A DNA stretch of 64,000 bases from Methanothermus fervidus DSM 2088 (GCA_000166095.1 CP002278.1:900001-964000), one strand, 5' to 3'; counted from the first letter of the stretch, positions 44,036-53,661 are shown. Numbers and translations are program-made. Notes: generated from the letters alone by a model not told the origin.

Positions 44036-46026
44036 GTAATCCCTCCTATCCAAATTATCAATAGAGACATAAGATACGCAACTATTAATTCATAAGCAAT
44101 AGTTAACAACATCCATTTTGTTCCTGCCTCCTGTTTCACAGTTGCCATAGATGCAACACATGGAACATAAAGTAATGTAAATACCATCAAAGCAAATGCA
44201 TTCACTGGTGTTAAAGTGTGAGCTAATATTGTTCCAAGTTTTTCTTCCTCAACGCCATTTAATGTTCCAAGAGTCCCTACAACTGATTCTTTTGCAAGAA
44301 ATCCAAAGAATAATGCAACGACTATCTTCCAGTCCCAACCCATCGGTTGGAAAAGTGGTTGCAATGCATGACCTATCACTGAAACCCATGATTTATCTAT
44401 TTGCTCCGTATTTCCAAGGAATCCAGTAGGGCCTGTTATAGAAAGTAGCCAAACTAAAACTACAACTGCAAAAATGATAGTACCTGCCTTTCTAAGGAAA
44501 AGTTTTGTTCTCGTCCAAGTAGGACCTAAAATACTTCTCCAGGTTGGTCTATTGTAAGGTGGCAATTCCATTACAAAATGCGATGGTTTTCCTTTGAATA
44601 TAATTTTCCTGAAGATCCATGCCAAAAACAATGCAACAAGAATTCCAATGATATACATGCTGGTTATCACTGTTCCTTCTTTTCCTGCAAAAAATGCACC
44701 AGCCAATAGTACATAAACTGGTAAACGGGCACTGCAAGACATTAATGGATTTACAATTATTGTTAATATTCTGTCTTTCTCGTCCTCGAGTGTTCTTGTT
44801 GCCATTATTGCTGGAACATTACAACCAAAACCCATGACGAGAGGTATAACTGATTTGCCATGTAAACCGCATTTTTTCATAAGTCTGTCCATTACAAACG
44901 CTGCTCTAGCCATATAGCCACTGTCTTCCAATAATGAAAACATAAGGAATAAGAATGCTATCGGTGGAAGAAAAGACAACACTGTACCAAATCCATTACA
45001 TATTCCATCTTTAATAAAAGATGCAAGTACGGGATTTTGGATTATGGAAGATGCATGGTCGCCTATCCATCCAAAAAACATGGTTATCATGTCTTTAAAT
45101 GGCGCTGAAACATCAAAAGTAAATTTAAATGCCATCCACAACAATGCAAAAAATGAAGGCAACCCTAAATATTTATGCGTAAAAACTTCATCAAGCATGT
45201 CGCTAACAGTTAATTTTCCTTTCTTTTTATGCATAACTTTCTTTACGATATGAGATATGATACTATATCTCTCATTTGCAAGTTCAAGTTCCATATCTGT
45301 TTTAAAACGATTTCTAATCTTGATAACCTTATCAAAAATTTTGTTTTTAATTTTATTTTCACACTCTGTCCTTATAATATTTCTAACTTCTGGATCTCCT
45401 TCAAGTAATTTAATTGCTAGCCATTTTACATTGTAATTTCTTTTTAACTTTTTATCATTGGAAATGATATTAACTAATTCAACAATGTAGGGAGTAAACT
45501 TAGGATAATCCAATATAGGGGCTTTTTTGTTTAAAGAGTCAACAATTTTATCCTTTAATTTTTCTATACCAATTCCTTCACATGCTATTGTAGTAACAAC
45601 TGGTATTCCAAGCAATTCTCCAAGTTTTTTTGCATTAATTTCATATCCTCTTTCTTTAGCAATGTCTACCTTATTTAAAACTAATAATACATTTGCTCCA
45701 ATTTCTAAAAGTTGTAATGTTAAATATAAGTTCCTCTCTAAATTTGAGGCATCTAAAATATCAATTACAACTTTAGGTTTTGTTTTTACTATGAAATCCC
45801 TTGCTATTTTTTCATCAATTGATTCTGCAGATAATCCATATACACCTGGTAAATCTATAACTTTAAAATTAATTCCTTTGTGTGTAAATTCACCAACCTT
45901 TTTTTCTACAGTCACTCCAGGCCAGTTTCCAACATGTTGTTTTAAACCAGTTAATGAATTAAAAATGGTGGATTTACCTGTATTAGGATTTCCAATAACT
46001 GCAATAGTAACTGCTTTTTTATTCAT
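44032..46026 (-). CDS. feoB: ferrous iron transporter FeoB
   Basis: FeoB imports Fe2+ under anaerobic conditions. The 664-residue protein has a G domain with GNPNTGKST (G1), DLPGVYGLS (G3) and LNKVDIA (G4), a helical guanine-dissociation-inhibitor domain, and a membrane part with the two Gate motifs: CNGFGTVLSFLPP and MGFGCNVPAIMATRTLE, and later VPCVASMATVKQE. It overlaps the feoA stop by 8 bp. Confidence 0.95.
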   Translation of the reverse strand: MNKKAVTIAVIGNPNTGKSTIFNSLTGLKQHVGNWPGVTVEKKVGEFTHKGINFKVIDLPGVYGLSAESIDEKIARDFIVKTKPKVVIDILDASNLERNLYLTLQLLEIGANVLLVLNKVDIAKERGYEINAKKLGELLGIPVVTTIACEGIGIEKLKDKIVDSLNKKAPILDYPKFTPYIVELVNIISNDKKLKRNYNVKWLAIKLLEGDPEVRNIIRTECENKIKNKIFDKVIKIRNRFKTDMELELANERYSIISHIVKKVMHKKKGKLTVSDMLDEVFTHKYLGLPSFFALLWMAFKFTFDVSAPFKDMITMFFGWIGDHASSIIQNPVLASFIKDGICNGFGTVLSFLPPIAFLFLMFSLLEDSGYMARAAFVMDRLMKKCGLHGKSVIPLVMGFGCNVPAIMATRTLEDEKDRILTIIVNPLMSCSARLPVYVLLAGAFFAGKEGTVITSMYIIGILVALFLAWIFRKIIFKGKPSHFVMELPPYNRPTWRSILGPTWTRTKLFLRKAGTIIFAVVVLVWLLSITGPTGFLGNTEQIDKSWVSVIGHALQPLFQPMGWDWKIVVALFFGFLAKESVVGTLGTLNGVEEEKLGTILAHTLTPVNAFALMVFTLLYVPCVASMATVKQEAGTKWMLLTIAYELIVAYLMSLLIIWIGGIT

Positions 46027-46267
46027 ATATTAATTCCTCCACATATATTTTAGATGCTAATCCTCTTCCAATGGCTATTTGGCCTCCACCATTCAAAGAT
46101 ACAATTATAGGTCCTGACATTTGATTTCTAATGACAGAGACTTCTTTCCCAGGTTTTAATCCCAAATCTATTAATTTTCTAGCTAATCCCCGCCCACCTA
46201 ACAATTTTTTTATCTTAACTTTTTTATTTTCTCTTGTCAATGCTAGAGGAAGTATTAATGTTTTCAT
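46019..46267 (-). CDS. feoA: FeoA domain protein
   Basis: This 82-residue protein is a single SH3-like FeoA domain, with GGRGLARKLIDLGLKPGKEVSVIRN and QIAIGRGLASKIYVE. FeoA proteins assist FeoB. I use ATG 46267; the frame to 46282 would overlap the upstream feoA by 59 bp. feoB begins within its last codons. Confidence 0.85.
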   Translation of the reverse strand: MKTLILPLALTRENKKVKIKKLLGGRGLARKLIDLGLKPGKEVSVIRNQMSGPIIVSLNGGGQIAIGRGLASKIYVEELIYE

Positions 46268-46481
46268 TTTTTTCAACCTCAATATATTGAGCTTCTTCGC
46301 TCCTTAATGACAATAAATATCCTTTTATTTCAATTTCTATAGGATCCTTTAGAGGTGCTCTTTTCACAACTTTTACTTTTGTCCCTGGGACAAGTCCCAT
46401 ATCAAAAAATCTTGATTTAGGACCTCCTAAAATATTTTTGATTTTTACAATTTCACCAGTTTTAACTTCATTTAATCTCAT
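46224..46481 (-). CDS. FeoA domain protein (second copy)
   Basis: This second FeoA-type domain of about 85 residues has LNEVKTGEIVKIKNILGGPKS and FFDMGLVPGTKVKVVKRAPLKDPIEIEIKGYLLSLR, followed by a hydrophilic Asn/Ser-rich tail. The true start is either ATG 46481 or ATG 46496 in a TAATG overlap with the triple-FeoA gene. It overlaps the next feoA. Confidence 0.82.
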   Translation of the reverse strand: MRLNEVKTGEIVKIKNILGGPKSRFFDMGLVPGTKVKVVKRAPLKDPIEIEIKGYLLSLRSEEAQYIEVEKNENINTSSSIDKRK

Positions 46482-46495
46482 TATATACAGCCCCA

Positions 46496-47203
46496 TTATT
46501 TCACATGAATTTTTTCAGCTAGTTTTTGACTCAATGTAACAAGGTCTCCATTTACTTTCACTAAAAAATAGCTTCCTTCCATTTTTTCTTTTTCATAATC
46601 TTTTTTATTTATTATTTTTATTTTTTTGCCTTTTTCAATCCCCATTTCCTTGAAACGATTTAATAAATTTGTTCCAGCTATTAATTCATGAACTTTAGCC
46701 TCTTGATTTTTCTGTAATTGAGTTAGTTGCATTTTTTCTCCATTTTTTTCTATCAGTATTTTAGAAGCTTCACCAGCGTCTAAAGTTATTTTATCCTTCT
46801 TTCCATTGATTTTCAAAACAAAGGAAACATCTGGGAAATTATCTACTAAAACTTCCATGCCTTCAGAAATTCCTAATCTAGCTATTCTTTTATTAAAGGT
46901 TCTACTACCCATAATAGTCCTTATTCGTCCTTTTTCTCCCATATTTAATCTGGATAACGGACAAATTTTTTCTTTAGTTTCTACATAAATTTTTTCGGCC
47001 CATCCTCTTCCTATAACAATGTTTTTTTCATTTGTTTTTATTAGTAAAGGTCCTTCACTTCCACATTTAGATTTGGTGGCTATTATTTTTATTTTTTTAC
47101 CTTCTTCAATTCCAAATTTCTTTAAAAATTTTTTAATTTTATTTCCACCGTCTATTTTTTCTATAAGATATTCTTCTTTTGGTTTTACATTTGTTACTAA
47201 CAT
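46496..47203 (-). CDS. protein of three tandem FeoA domains
   Basis: The 235-residue protein is three FeoA-like domains end to end (about 1-75, 80-152 and 157-235). Each has a G-I-(E/S)-G/K-type turn (FGIEEGKKIKI, LGISEGMEVLV, MGIEKGKKIKI) and a C-terminal KI-V strand (WAEKIYVE, EASKILIE, LAEKIHVK). It heads the feo operon from a promoter at 47245. A role as scaffold or multi-site partner of FeoB is inferred. Confidence 0.78.
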   Translation of the reverse strand: MLVTNVKPKEEYLIEKIDGGNKIKKFLKKFGIEEGKKIKIIATKSKCGSEGPLLIKTNEKNIVIGRGWAEKIYVETKEKICPLSRLNMGEKGRIRTIMGSRTFNKRIARLGISEGMEVLVDNFPDVSFVLKINGKKDKITLDAGEASKILIEKNGEKMQLTQLQKNQEAKVHELIAGTNLLNRFKEMGIEKGKKIKIINKKDYEKEKMEGSYFLVKVNGDLVTLSQKLAEKIHVK

Positions 47204-47244
47204 TTTTAGTATCTCCTCATTTTTTTTAGTTATACTTAAAAAAT

Positions 47245-47260
47245 AATTTATATATAAATT
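47245..47260 (-). promoter_or_regulatory. palindromic TATA element of the feo operon
   Basis: AATTTATATATAAATT is a 16-bp perfect palindrome about 45 bp before the first feo start (ATG 47203, behind GAGGAGATA). It is the best TATA candidate for the operon. Iron control at this site is possible but no known iron-box sequence is seen. Confidence 0.45.
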
Positions 47261-47299
47261 TTACGGTTCAATGAAAAAAATAAAAATAAAACAAGTTTT

Positions 47300-47656
47300 T
47301 CATTTTTTTAAAGTTATGGCTGCTATTAAAATCAAAATACCAATAATTATTGCGCCTATACCTAAGACATATGGATATATAAGCTCTGGATTAAATAATA
47401 GGCACAGACCAGACACAGCAAATAATATTCCAACAGCAAATAAAATAATTTGTATTGTACTTCTTGGTAAAAGTATTGGTCTCAAATTTTTATTTTCACT
47501 GCGAAATATAGCCATTAAAAGAAACCCAATACCCATGCCTATAGAACTACCAACATCTGGTCTATGAAAAGCTAATCCGATGCCTACACCAATAAACATG
47601 CAAGCAACAAATAATAGGCCTGTTTTCACACCATGTTTTTGATTTTTTCCTTCCAT
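47300..47656 (-). CDS. small membrane protein of unknown function
   Basis: The 118-residue protein has four predicted membrane helices, glycine-rich (VACMFIGVGIGLAF, SIGMGIGFLLMAIF, IIFAVGILFAVSG-like, YPYVLGIGAIIIGILILI). No family is recognised. It is transcribed divergently from the PadR gene and lies upstream of the feo group on the same strand, but with a 96 bp gap, so it is probably not part of that operon. Confidence 0.6.
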   Translation of the reverse strand: MEGKNQKHGVKTGLLFVACMFIGVGIGLAFHRPDVGSSIGMGIGFLLMAIFRSENKNLRPILLPRSTIQIILFAVGILFAVSGLCLLFNPELIYPYVLGIGAIIIGILILIAAITLKK

Positions 47657-47784
47657 TTTTTCACATCATTTTGTTTTTAATTTTAATTTTTTTATAGAGA
47701 AAAGTATATATAATATAAATTTGATATATCGAGGAAACTATATATAAAAACTATGATATTTTAAAAAAATTGGGTGGGAAGTTT

Positions 47785-48144
47785 TTGAGTTATGACAAAG
47801 AATTTGTAAAAAGATTTGTCCAGGGATTCGGGAAAACGATGATACTATTTATGATTGGCAAAAAACGCATGCATGGTTATGCAATAATAAAAAAACTTGA
47901 AGAAATTTATTGTTCAGAAAAAATGCCAAACAAAATAAGACATCCAGGCCCAAGTATCGTATATCCAATTTTACATGATCTAGAAAGACGAGGATTAATA
48001 AAAGGGCATTGGGAATCAAAAGGGAAGAGAAAAATAAAGTATTATGAAATAACACCGAAAGGAAAGGCCACAATAGATAAAATAAAGAAAATAATAGATG
48101 AAATATCTAAAATATGGGATAAATTTTGGAGAGAGATAAGGTGA
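47785..48144 (+). CDS. PadR-family transcriptional regulator
   Basis: The protein of about 119 residues is a PadR winged helix: MILFMIGKKRMHGYAIIKKLEE, then SIVYPILHDLERRGLIKGHWESKGKRKIKYYEITPKGK, ending in a dimerisation helix. PadR proteins often repress multidrug transporters encoded beside them, and an ABC exporter follows 4 bp later. TTG 47785 behind GGTGGGAAG is my choice; TTG 47770 is an alternative. A weak dyad ATATAT-N10-ATATAT at about 47724-47745 lies in its promoter region and might be an operator. Confidence 0.85.
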   Translation: MSYDKEFVKRFVQGFGKTMILFMIGKKRMHGYAIIKKLEEIYCSEKMPNKIRHPGPSIVYPILHDLERRGLIKGHWESKGKRKIKYYEITPKGKATIDKIKKIIDEISKIWDKFWREIR

Positions 48145-48148
48145 TAGG

Positions 48149-49117
48149 ATGAAATATGCTATAGAAACATTTAATTTGACCAAAAAATATGGTGATTTAA
48201 TTGCTGTGAATAAATTGAATTTTAAAGTTAAAAAAGGTACAATCTTTGGTTTATTAGGCCCAAACGGCGCTGGTAAAACAACGACAGTTAAAATGTTAAC
48301 ATGTTTAATACCTCCGACATCTGGTACAGCTAAAGTTGGTGGACATGATATAATTAAAGAGCCAGATAAAGTAAGACAGAAAATAGGAATGGTTCCACAA
48401 CAAGTAAGCTTGTATAGGGATTTAACTATAAGAGAAAATTTAGAGTTGTGTGCTGATTATTATGGAGTGCCTAAAGATATTAAGAATGAACGTATTGATG
48501 AATTATTAGAACTTGTTGACATTAAATATGCTGAAAACAAATTGATAAAGCATCTTAGTGGAGGACAACAACAAAAAGCTTCATTGGCTGCAAGTTTAAT
48601 CCACGAACCTGAAATATTGTTTTTAGATGAACCAACTACAGGTCTTGATCCAACTACTAAAAGAATTTTGTGGAATTTAGTTAAAGAATTAAATTCAAAA
48701 GGTATTACAATCATACTTTGTTCTCATGACATGTATGAAGTTGAACTATTATGTGATTATGTGGGAATCATAAATAAAGGAATTTTGGTGGCATGTGACA
48801 CGCCACAAGGGCTTAAGGACATGTTAATTAAAAAATCAAAAAGTCGTACGAGAGAATTAAGTATTTTAATAAATAATCTAAATTCAGAGATAATTAACAA
48901 TTTAAATGATTTAACTTTTGTACAAAAAATTAAAAAACATCATAATCAGCGTATAGATATCAGAATAGATACTACTTCTAGTAATTCTATTAATAAAGTG
49001 ATAAATGCCATTTTAGGTAGTGGTGGAGAAATAATTGCAATACATACAAAAGATCCTTCTTTAGAAGACGTGTTTATAGAAGTTACAAAAGAAAAAGGTG
49101 AAGTCAATGGAAATTGA
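48149..49117 (+). CDS. ABC transporter ATP-binding protein, DrrA/exporter type
   Basis: This 322-residue ATPase has Walker A GPNGAGKTTT, VPQQVSLYRDLT, signature LSGGQQQKASLAASLIHEP, Walker B ILFLDEPTTGLDP and the switch His in CSHDMYE. A C-terminal regulatory part (about 225-322) follows. This is the type of ATPase paired with ABC-2 membrane proteins for drug or lipid export. It lies directly between the PadR regulator and the permease gene, overlapping the latter by 11 bp. Confidence 0.9.
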   Translation: MKYAIETFNLTKKYGDLIAVNKLNFKVKKGTIFGLLGPNGAGKTTTVKMLTCLIPPTSGTAKVGGHDIIKEPDKVRQKIGMVPQQVSLYRDLTIRENLELCADYYGVPKDIKNERIDELLELVDIKYAENKLIKHLSGGQQQKASLAASLIHEPEILFLDEPTTGLDPTTKRILWNLVKELNSKGITIILCSHDMYEVELLCDYVGIINKGILVACDTPQGLKDMLIKKSKSRTRELSILINNLNSEIINNLNDLTFVQKIKKHHNQRIDIRIDTTSSNSINKVINAILGSGGEIIAIHTKDPSLEDVFIEVTKEKGEVNGN

Positions 49118-50255
49118 AATTAAAAAATTATATTGGATGATAAAAAAGGATGCACTAACATTGTGGAGACATAAACCAAGATTAATATCAATGTATCTTT
49201 TTCCAATACTTATGATTGTTTTGTTTGGTTATGGTATGGGTGGAGAATTGAAACACATACCAACAGTGATTGTAACTGAAAGCCACGGTCACCTAACAGA
49301 TAACACAATTTCAGCTATTAAAAAAATAGATATTTATGATGTTAAAGATGTGACTAGTGATGTTAATAAAGCTAAAAACATGGTAAAAAATGGAAAAGTA
49401 AAAGCGGCTATCATACTTCCAAAAAATTATGAAAATTATAATGAAAATAGAACTGTGACAGTTTATGTAGATTCATCAGATCAAATTGCTAGTGAATCTA
49501 TAATTCAAGCAACAAAAGCTATATTTACAAAAATACAGACAGAATCCATGATAAAAGAGATGAAAAATATACAACTAGTTATGCATGGAGTACAACCTAC
49601 AGGATTTAATTTGTTAGGTATGATAAATGTTGATATTAAAAAAGCATATGGAGATATAAGGTATATAGACTTTTTAACACCAGGAATACTTGCAATGACG
49701 GTTATGATGGCATGTATGTTTGCCATGGGAGCTACAATAGCTGGTGAAAGAGAAAGAGGAGAATTACCAAGATTATTTATGACACCAACTAATGTTAGCA
49801 CGGTTTTAATAGGTAAAATATTATCAAGGTTAACATTGGAGACTGGTAGAGCATTGGTTTTATTGTTTTGTGCAATAATATTATTTTCAGTGTCTGTAAA
49901 AGGTAATATACTTCTAGTGATACTTTTACTTGTTCTTACAGCATTGTGTTTTATTGGTTTAGGAATAATGATTTCTGGAAGGGTTGAAACACAAGAAGAT
50001 TATTCACAAATAGTAATGCCAATTGCAATGCCAATGATGTTTATTTCTGGAGTATTTTACCCAATAGAGACAATGCCATGGATATTTCAGAAAATAGCAT
50101 ATTTACTACCATTAACTTATGCAAATTTGGCAATAAGAAGTGTAATGCTTAAAGGAGCCTCATTAGGTACAATATGGCCATATATAGCTGTATTAATTGG
50201 ATATACATTGTTGTTTTTTGTGTTGGGTGTAAAAGGATTTAGAAGAGATATGTAA
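49107..50255 (+). CDS. ABC-2 type transporter permease
   Basis: The protein of 382 residues has the ABC-2 permease layout: one N-terminal membrane helix (about 20-40), a large external domain (40-170) and five C-terminal helices beginning FLTPGILAMTVMMACMFAMG, with ERERGELPRLFMTPT as the family coupling segment. I use ATG 49107 after GGTGAAG. Together with the preceding ATPase it forms an exporter under probable PadR control. Substrate unknown. Confidence 0.88.
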   Translation: MEIEIKKLYWMIKKDALTLWRHKPRLISMYLFPILMIVLFGYGMGGELKHIPTVIVTESHGHLTDNTISAIKKIDIYDVKDVTSDVNKAKNMVKNGKVKAAIILPKNYENYNENRTVTVYVDSSDQIASESIIQATKAIFTKIQTESMIKEMKNIQLVMHGVQPTGFNLLGMINVDIKKAYGDIRYIDFLTPGILAMTVMMACMFAMGATIAGERERGELPRLFMTPTNVSTVLIGKILSRLTLETGRALVLLFCAIILFSVSVKGNILLVILLLVLTALCFIGLGIMISGRVETQEDYSQIVMPIAMPMMFISGVFYPIETMPWIFQKIAYLLPLTYANLAIRSVMLKGASLGTIWPYIAVLIGYTLLFFVLGVKGFRRDM

Positions 50256-50257
50256 CC

Positions 50258-50270
50258 TTTTTTATTTTTT
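50258..50270 (+). terminator. oligo-T terminator candidate after the ABC exporter
   Basis: T6 and T6 runs begin three bases after the permease stop, a typical archaeal termination context. The stomatin-like gene starts 65 bp further on. Confidence 0.4.
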
Positions 50271-50334
50271 ATTAAATGATAAATTATTTATTATTAAGTT
50301 AAATTAAATTCTTAAAAAGTTGGAGGTATAGTCT

Positions 50335-51099
50335 ATGTTATGGATTTTGGTTGCAGTTGTAATAGTATTACTTATAATATTAGCTCAGTCATTGAAAATT
50401 GTAAATCAATATGAAAGAGGAATAGTGTTTAGGTTAGGTAAAGTTATAGGAGTAAAAGAGCCTGGTTTAAGAATTATAATACCATTTATAGACAGAATGG
50501 TTAAGGTATCTCTAAGGATTGTCACATTGCCAATTCAATCACAAAAAATAATAACCCAGGACAATGTATCTATAGATGTAGCTGCAGTAGCATATTTCAA
50601 AGTAGTTGATCCTCTTAAGGCAGTGATATCTATAGAAGATTACTATAGTGCTGTTAATCAAATATCACAAACCACAGTGAGAAATGTTGTGGGTAAATTT
50701 GAATTAGATGAAATATTATCTGAAACTTCCAAAATTAATGAGGAAATTAAAAAAACAATCGATGAACACACTAAAAAATGGGGAATAGAAGTGATGACAG
50801 TGGAAATAAAAGATATAAAATTACCTGAAAGCATGCAACGTGCAATGGCAAAACAAGCTGAAGCTGAAAGAGAAAAAAGAGCTAAAATTATAACTGCAGA
50901 AGGAGAATATTTATCAGCGAAAAGGCTTGGTGAAGCAGCAGATATAATTGAAAAACATCCAGTGGCATTACAACTTAGAAATCTTCAAGTACTTACTGAG
51001 ATTGCCGCAGAAAAAAATTCCACAATAGTTTTTCCAGCTCAATTTATGAGCAGCATCAATGATATAAAAAAGTTTATTGAAAAAGAATCAAGAAAATGA
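50335..51099 (+). CDS. stomatin/prohibitin-like SPFH membrane protein
   Basis: The 254-residue protein has one N-terminal membrane helix (2-20), an SPFH domain ([48 protein letters not shown]), and a C-terminal coiled coil with [18 protein letters not shown]. Stomatins form oligomeric membrane microdomain scaffolds. Bacterial and archaeal stomatins are usually encoded with an NfeD-type protease partner. None is next to this gene, which is followed by the carbonic-anhydrase-like gene. Confidence 0.92.
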   Translation: MLWILVAVVIVLLIILAQSLKIVNQYERGIVFRLGKVIGVKEPGLRIIIPFIDRMVKVSLRIVTLPIQSQKIITQDNVSIDVAAVAYFKVVDPLKAVISIEDYYSAVNQISQTTVRNVVGKFELDEILSETSKINEEIKKTIDEHTKKWGIEVMTVEIKDIKLPESMQRAMAKQAEAEREKRAKIITAEGEYLSAKRLGEAADIIEKHPVALQLRNLQVLTEIAAEKNSTIVFPAQFMSSINDIKKFIEKESRK

Positions 51100-51112
51100 G
51101 GAGGTTTAAAAT

Positions 51113-51574
51113 TTGGCAAAAATTTTACCGGGTGCTAAAGTTATAGGAGATGTAAAAATAGGAAAAAAATCATCTGTATGGTATAATGCAGTTATAAGAG
51201 GAGACCTCGCACCAATAAAAATTGGCTCATACTCTAATATACAAGATAATTGTGTTATACATGTAACTGATAAACATGGTGTAAAAATTGGTGATTATGT
51301 TTCAGTAGGGCATGGCGCCATACTCCATGGATGCAAAATTAAAGATAATGTACTTATAGGAATGAATGCAACAGTGCTCAATGCTGCAGTTATAAATGAA
51401 AACTCAATAGTTGGTGCTGGGGCAGTTGTCACAGAAAATAAAGAATTTCCTCCCGGAAGTTTAATACTTGGTGTACCAGCAAAAGTTGTACGGGAATTAA
51501 CAAAAAAAGAAATAAAATCAATAAAAGAAAATGCTATAAAATATTATGAGCTTGCATGTAAACAGGAAAAATAA
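51113..51574 (+). CDS. gamma-carbonic-anhydrase-like hexapeptide-repeat protein
   Basis: The 153-residue protein is a left-handed beta-helix of hexapeptide repeats. HVTDKH, GHGAILHGC supply the three metal-binding histidines typical of the gamma class. The acidic loop with the proton-shuttle glutamate of the methanogen Cam enzyme is missing, as in CamH/YrdA-type proteins, so carbonic anhydrase activity is possible but not assured. Start TTG behind GGAGGT. It follows the stomatin gene by 13 bp and may be co-transcribed. Confidence 0.85.
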   Translation: MAKILPGAKVIGDVKIGKKSSVWYNAVIRGDLAPIKIGSYSNIQDNCVIHVTDKHGVKIGDYVSVGHGAILHGCKIKDNVLIGMNATVLNAAVINENSIVGAGAVVTENKEFPPGSLILGVPAKVVRELTKKEIKSIKENAIKYYELACKQEK

Positions 51575-51576
51575 AC

Positions 51577-53661
51577 TTAGATTATTATTCTTGCATCACC
51601 TATACATCCACCATTCCCATCATTAAAAACAAAAACAGGGTTCAAATCTATCTCTTTAATTTCTTCATGAATATCCATTATAACACCTATCTTCATTAAA
51701 CATTCAACAAGAAAATTAATATCTTTCCTTTTTCTTCCCCTTACACCTTCTAAAATTTTGTATGATTTTAAGTCCTTAATCATGTCTACAGCAAATTCTC
51801 TTGTTATTGGATATACACCAAAACTAACATCATCTAAAACTTCAACAAAAATCCCACCTAAACCTACCATAAGGACTGGCCCAAAAATTTTGTCTCTTTT
51901 TGCGCCAACTATAACCTCTATTTTTTCTTCATCAATAAACTTTTCCACTAGAACACCCTCTATTCTAACATTTGGATCATGTTTTTTTGCATTATTAACC
52001 AGTGTATTATATGCTTTTTTTGGATTATCTGGGTTTATTATAACTCCACCAACTTCGGTTTTATGTATTATTTCTGGAGAAACAATTTTCATTACACATT
52101 TGCCTAATTTTTTACAAAATTCTAATGCTTCATTTTCATTTTTAGCTAAGTAACATTCAGGAACAGGTAATTCATAAAAATCTAATAATTTTTTTGCTTT
52201 GTATTCGTTTGGACTCTTCAATAAATTATCAATGTAATCTCTGTTTTTGTCTCTAATTTTCAAAAACTTTTCTTTAATTTTTTCTAACTCCTCGTCGTAA
52301 TCTTTTCTAACCTTCATTAAGCTATAATTATAGAGACGCGACAATGCTTTGACACCATTTTCAGGTGTTAAATATGATGGAATTCCTCTTCTCCTTAAAT
52401 AACCTTTCACATCTTTGACTGAAACTCCTCCAACAAAAGAAGTTATTAGTGGTTTATTTTTAACCTCTCTACAATTATTTTTTATTTTAACTAATGATCT
52501 AGCTACATCAATGGGTTTAGTCATTTCTTGAGGTGTTAATACAACAAGAATCCCATCTGTGTTTTTATCTTTTCCTAATAATTCAGTACATTTTTCATAT
52601 CTTTCAGGGGGTGCATCCCCAATTATGTCTAAAGGATTTGAAATATTGGCAGTGGGAGGTAAAACATCTTTAAGTTTTGAAATTGTTGATTTATCAAAAT
52701 TTGCTAACTTCATTCCATGTTCAACACATGCATCAGCTGCTAAAACACCGAAGCCTCCTGCATTTGTTATAATGGCAATTTTATTTGATTTTATTATTGG
52801 TTGTGTGGAGAAAATATGTATTAAATCTACTAGTTCCTCAAATGTATATGCTCTAATTATACCTGCTTCTTTAAATACAGCTTCATATATAGAATCCTCA
52901 CCTGCTAAAGCACCTGTATGTGATTTAACAGCTTTTTTTCCTATTTCAGTTTTTCCAGATTTTAAAGCTATTATTGGTTTTTTTCTAGACAATTTTTTGG
53001 CAGATTTTAAAAATTTTTTATCTTTTAAGCCTTCTATATATAAAACTACAATTTCAGTATCATCATCCTTTATAAAATATTCTAGTAGGTCACTTTCTTG
53101 GATATCTACTTTATTACCAATACTTACGACTTTAGAGAATCCAATGTTTAATAAAGGTGCAATATCTAAGATTGCATCCAATATAGCTCCACTTTGAGAA
53201 ACTATTGAAACTTTTCCTTTTGGTGGAAAAATACTTGCAAAAGTAGCATTTAAATCTAAATGTGTATTCATGATTCCTAAACAATTTGGACCAATAATTC
53301 GAATACCATAATTCTTTGCTATTTCTCTTATTTTATTTTCTAATTCATAATTTCCTACTTCTGAAAAACCTGCAGTGATTATGACTGCTCCTCTAATGTT
53401 TTTTTCTCCACACTCTTCTAATACTTTTGGTACAATTATGTTGGGTACAGCTATAACAGCTAAATCTATTTCATCTTCAACGTCTAAAACAGAACTATAA
53501 CATTTCATGCCTAATAAATTTTTGTATTTTGGATTTACTGGATATACATTGCCTTTAAAATTTTTTAAATTCCTTATTATAGAATATCCAACTTTACCTT
53601 TTGTCTTTGATGCACCTATAACTGCAACTGAATTTGGATAAAAGATGTTTTTTAAAGACAT
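51577..53661 (-). CDS. ADP-forming acyl/acetyl-CoA synthetase, fused alpha and beta subunits
   Basis: The 694-residue protein interconverts acyl-CoA + ADP + Pi and acid + ATP + CoA. Alpha part: a CoA-binding domain (SVAVIGASKTKGKVGYSII), two succinyl-CoA-ligase-like domains, and the phosphorylated His in SHTGALAGED. The beta part (about 465-694) is an ATP-grasp domain with KIVSPEIIHKTEVGGV and the GLGGIFVEVL segment. The real start is ATG 53661 behind GGGGAG; the frame upstream to 53850 is not coding. Acetate is the common substrate but others are possible. It is convergent with the gamma-CA gene, 2 bp apart. Confidence 0.9.
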   Translation of the reverse strand: MSLKNIFYPNSVAVIGASKTKGKVGYSIIRNLKNFKGNVYPVNPKYKNLLGMKCYSSVLDVEDEIDLAVIAVPNIIVPKVLEECGEKNIRGAVIITAGFSEVGNYELENKIREIAKNYGIRIIGPNCLGIMNTHLDLNATFASIFPPKGKVSIVSQSGAILDAILDIAPLLNIGFSKVVSIGNKVDIQESDLLEYFIKDDDTEIVVLYIEGLKDKKFLKSAKKLSRKKPIIALKSGKTEIGKKAVKSHTGALAGEDSIYEAVFKEAGIIRAYTFEELVDLIHIFSTQPIIKSNKIAIITNAGGFGVLAADACVEHGMKLANFDKSTISKLKDVLPPTANISNPLDIIGDAPPERYEKCTELLGKDKNTDGILVVLTPQEMTKPIDVARSLVKIKNNCREVKNKPLITSFVGGVSVKDVKGYLRRRGIPSYLTPENGVKALSRLYNYSLMKVRKDYDEELEKIKEKFLKIRDKNRDYIDNLLKSPNEYKAKKLLDFYELPVPECYLAKNENEALEFCKKLGKCVMKIVSPEIIHKTEVGGVIINPDNPKKAYNTLVNNAKKHDPNVRIEGVLVEKFIDEEKIEVIVGAKRDKIFGPVLMVGLGGIFVEVLDDVSFGVYPITREFAVDMIKDLKSYKILEGVRGRKRKDINFLVECLMKIGVIMDIHEEIKEIDLNPVFVFNDGNGGCIGDARIII

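Noticed and set aside
52559-53197. A 212-residue plus-strand frame inside the acyl-CoA synthetase gene
   Set aside because: It is antisense to conserved coding sequence, has no ribosome binding site and no recognisable domain.
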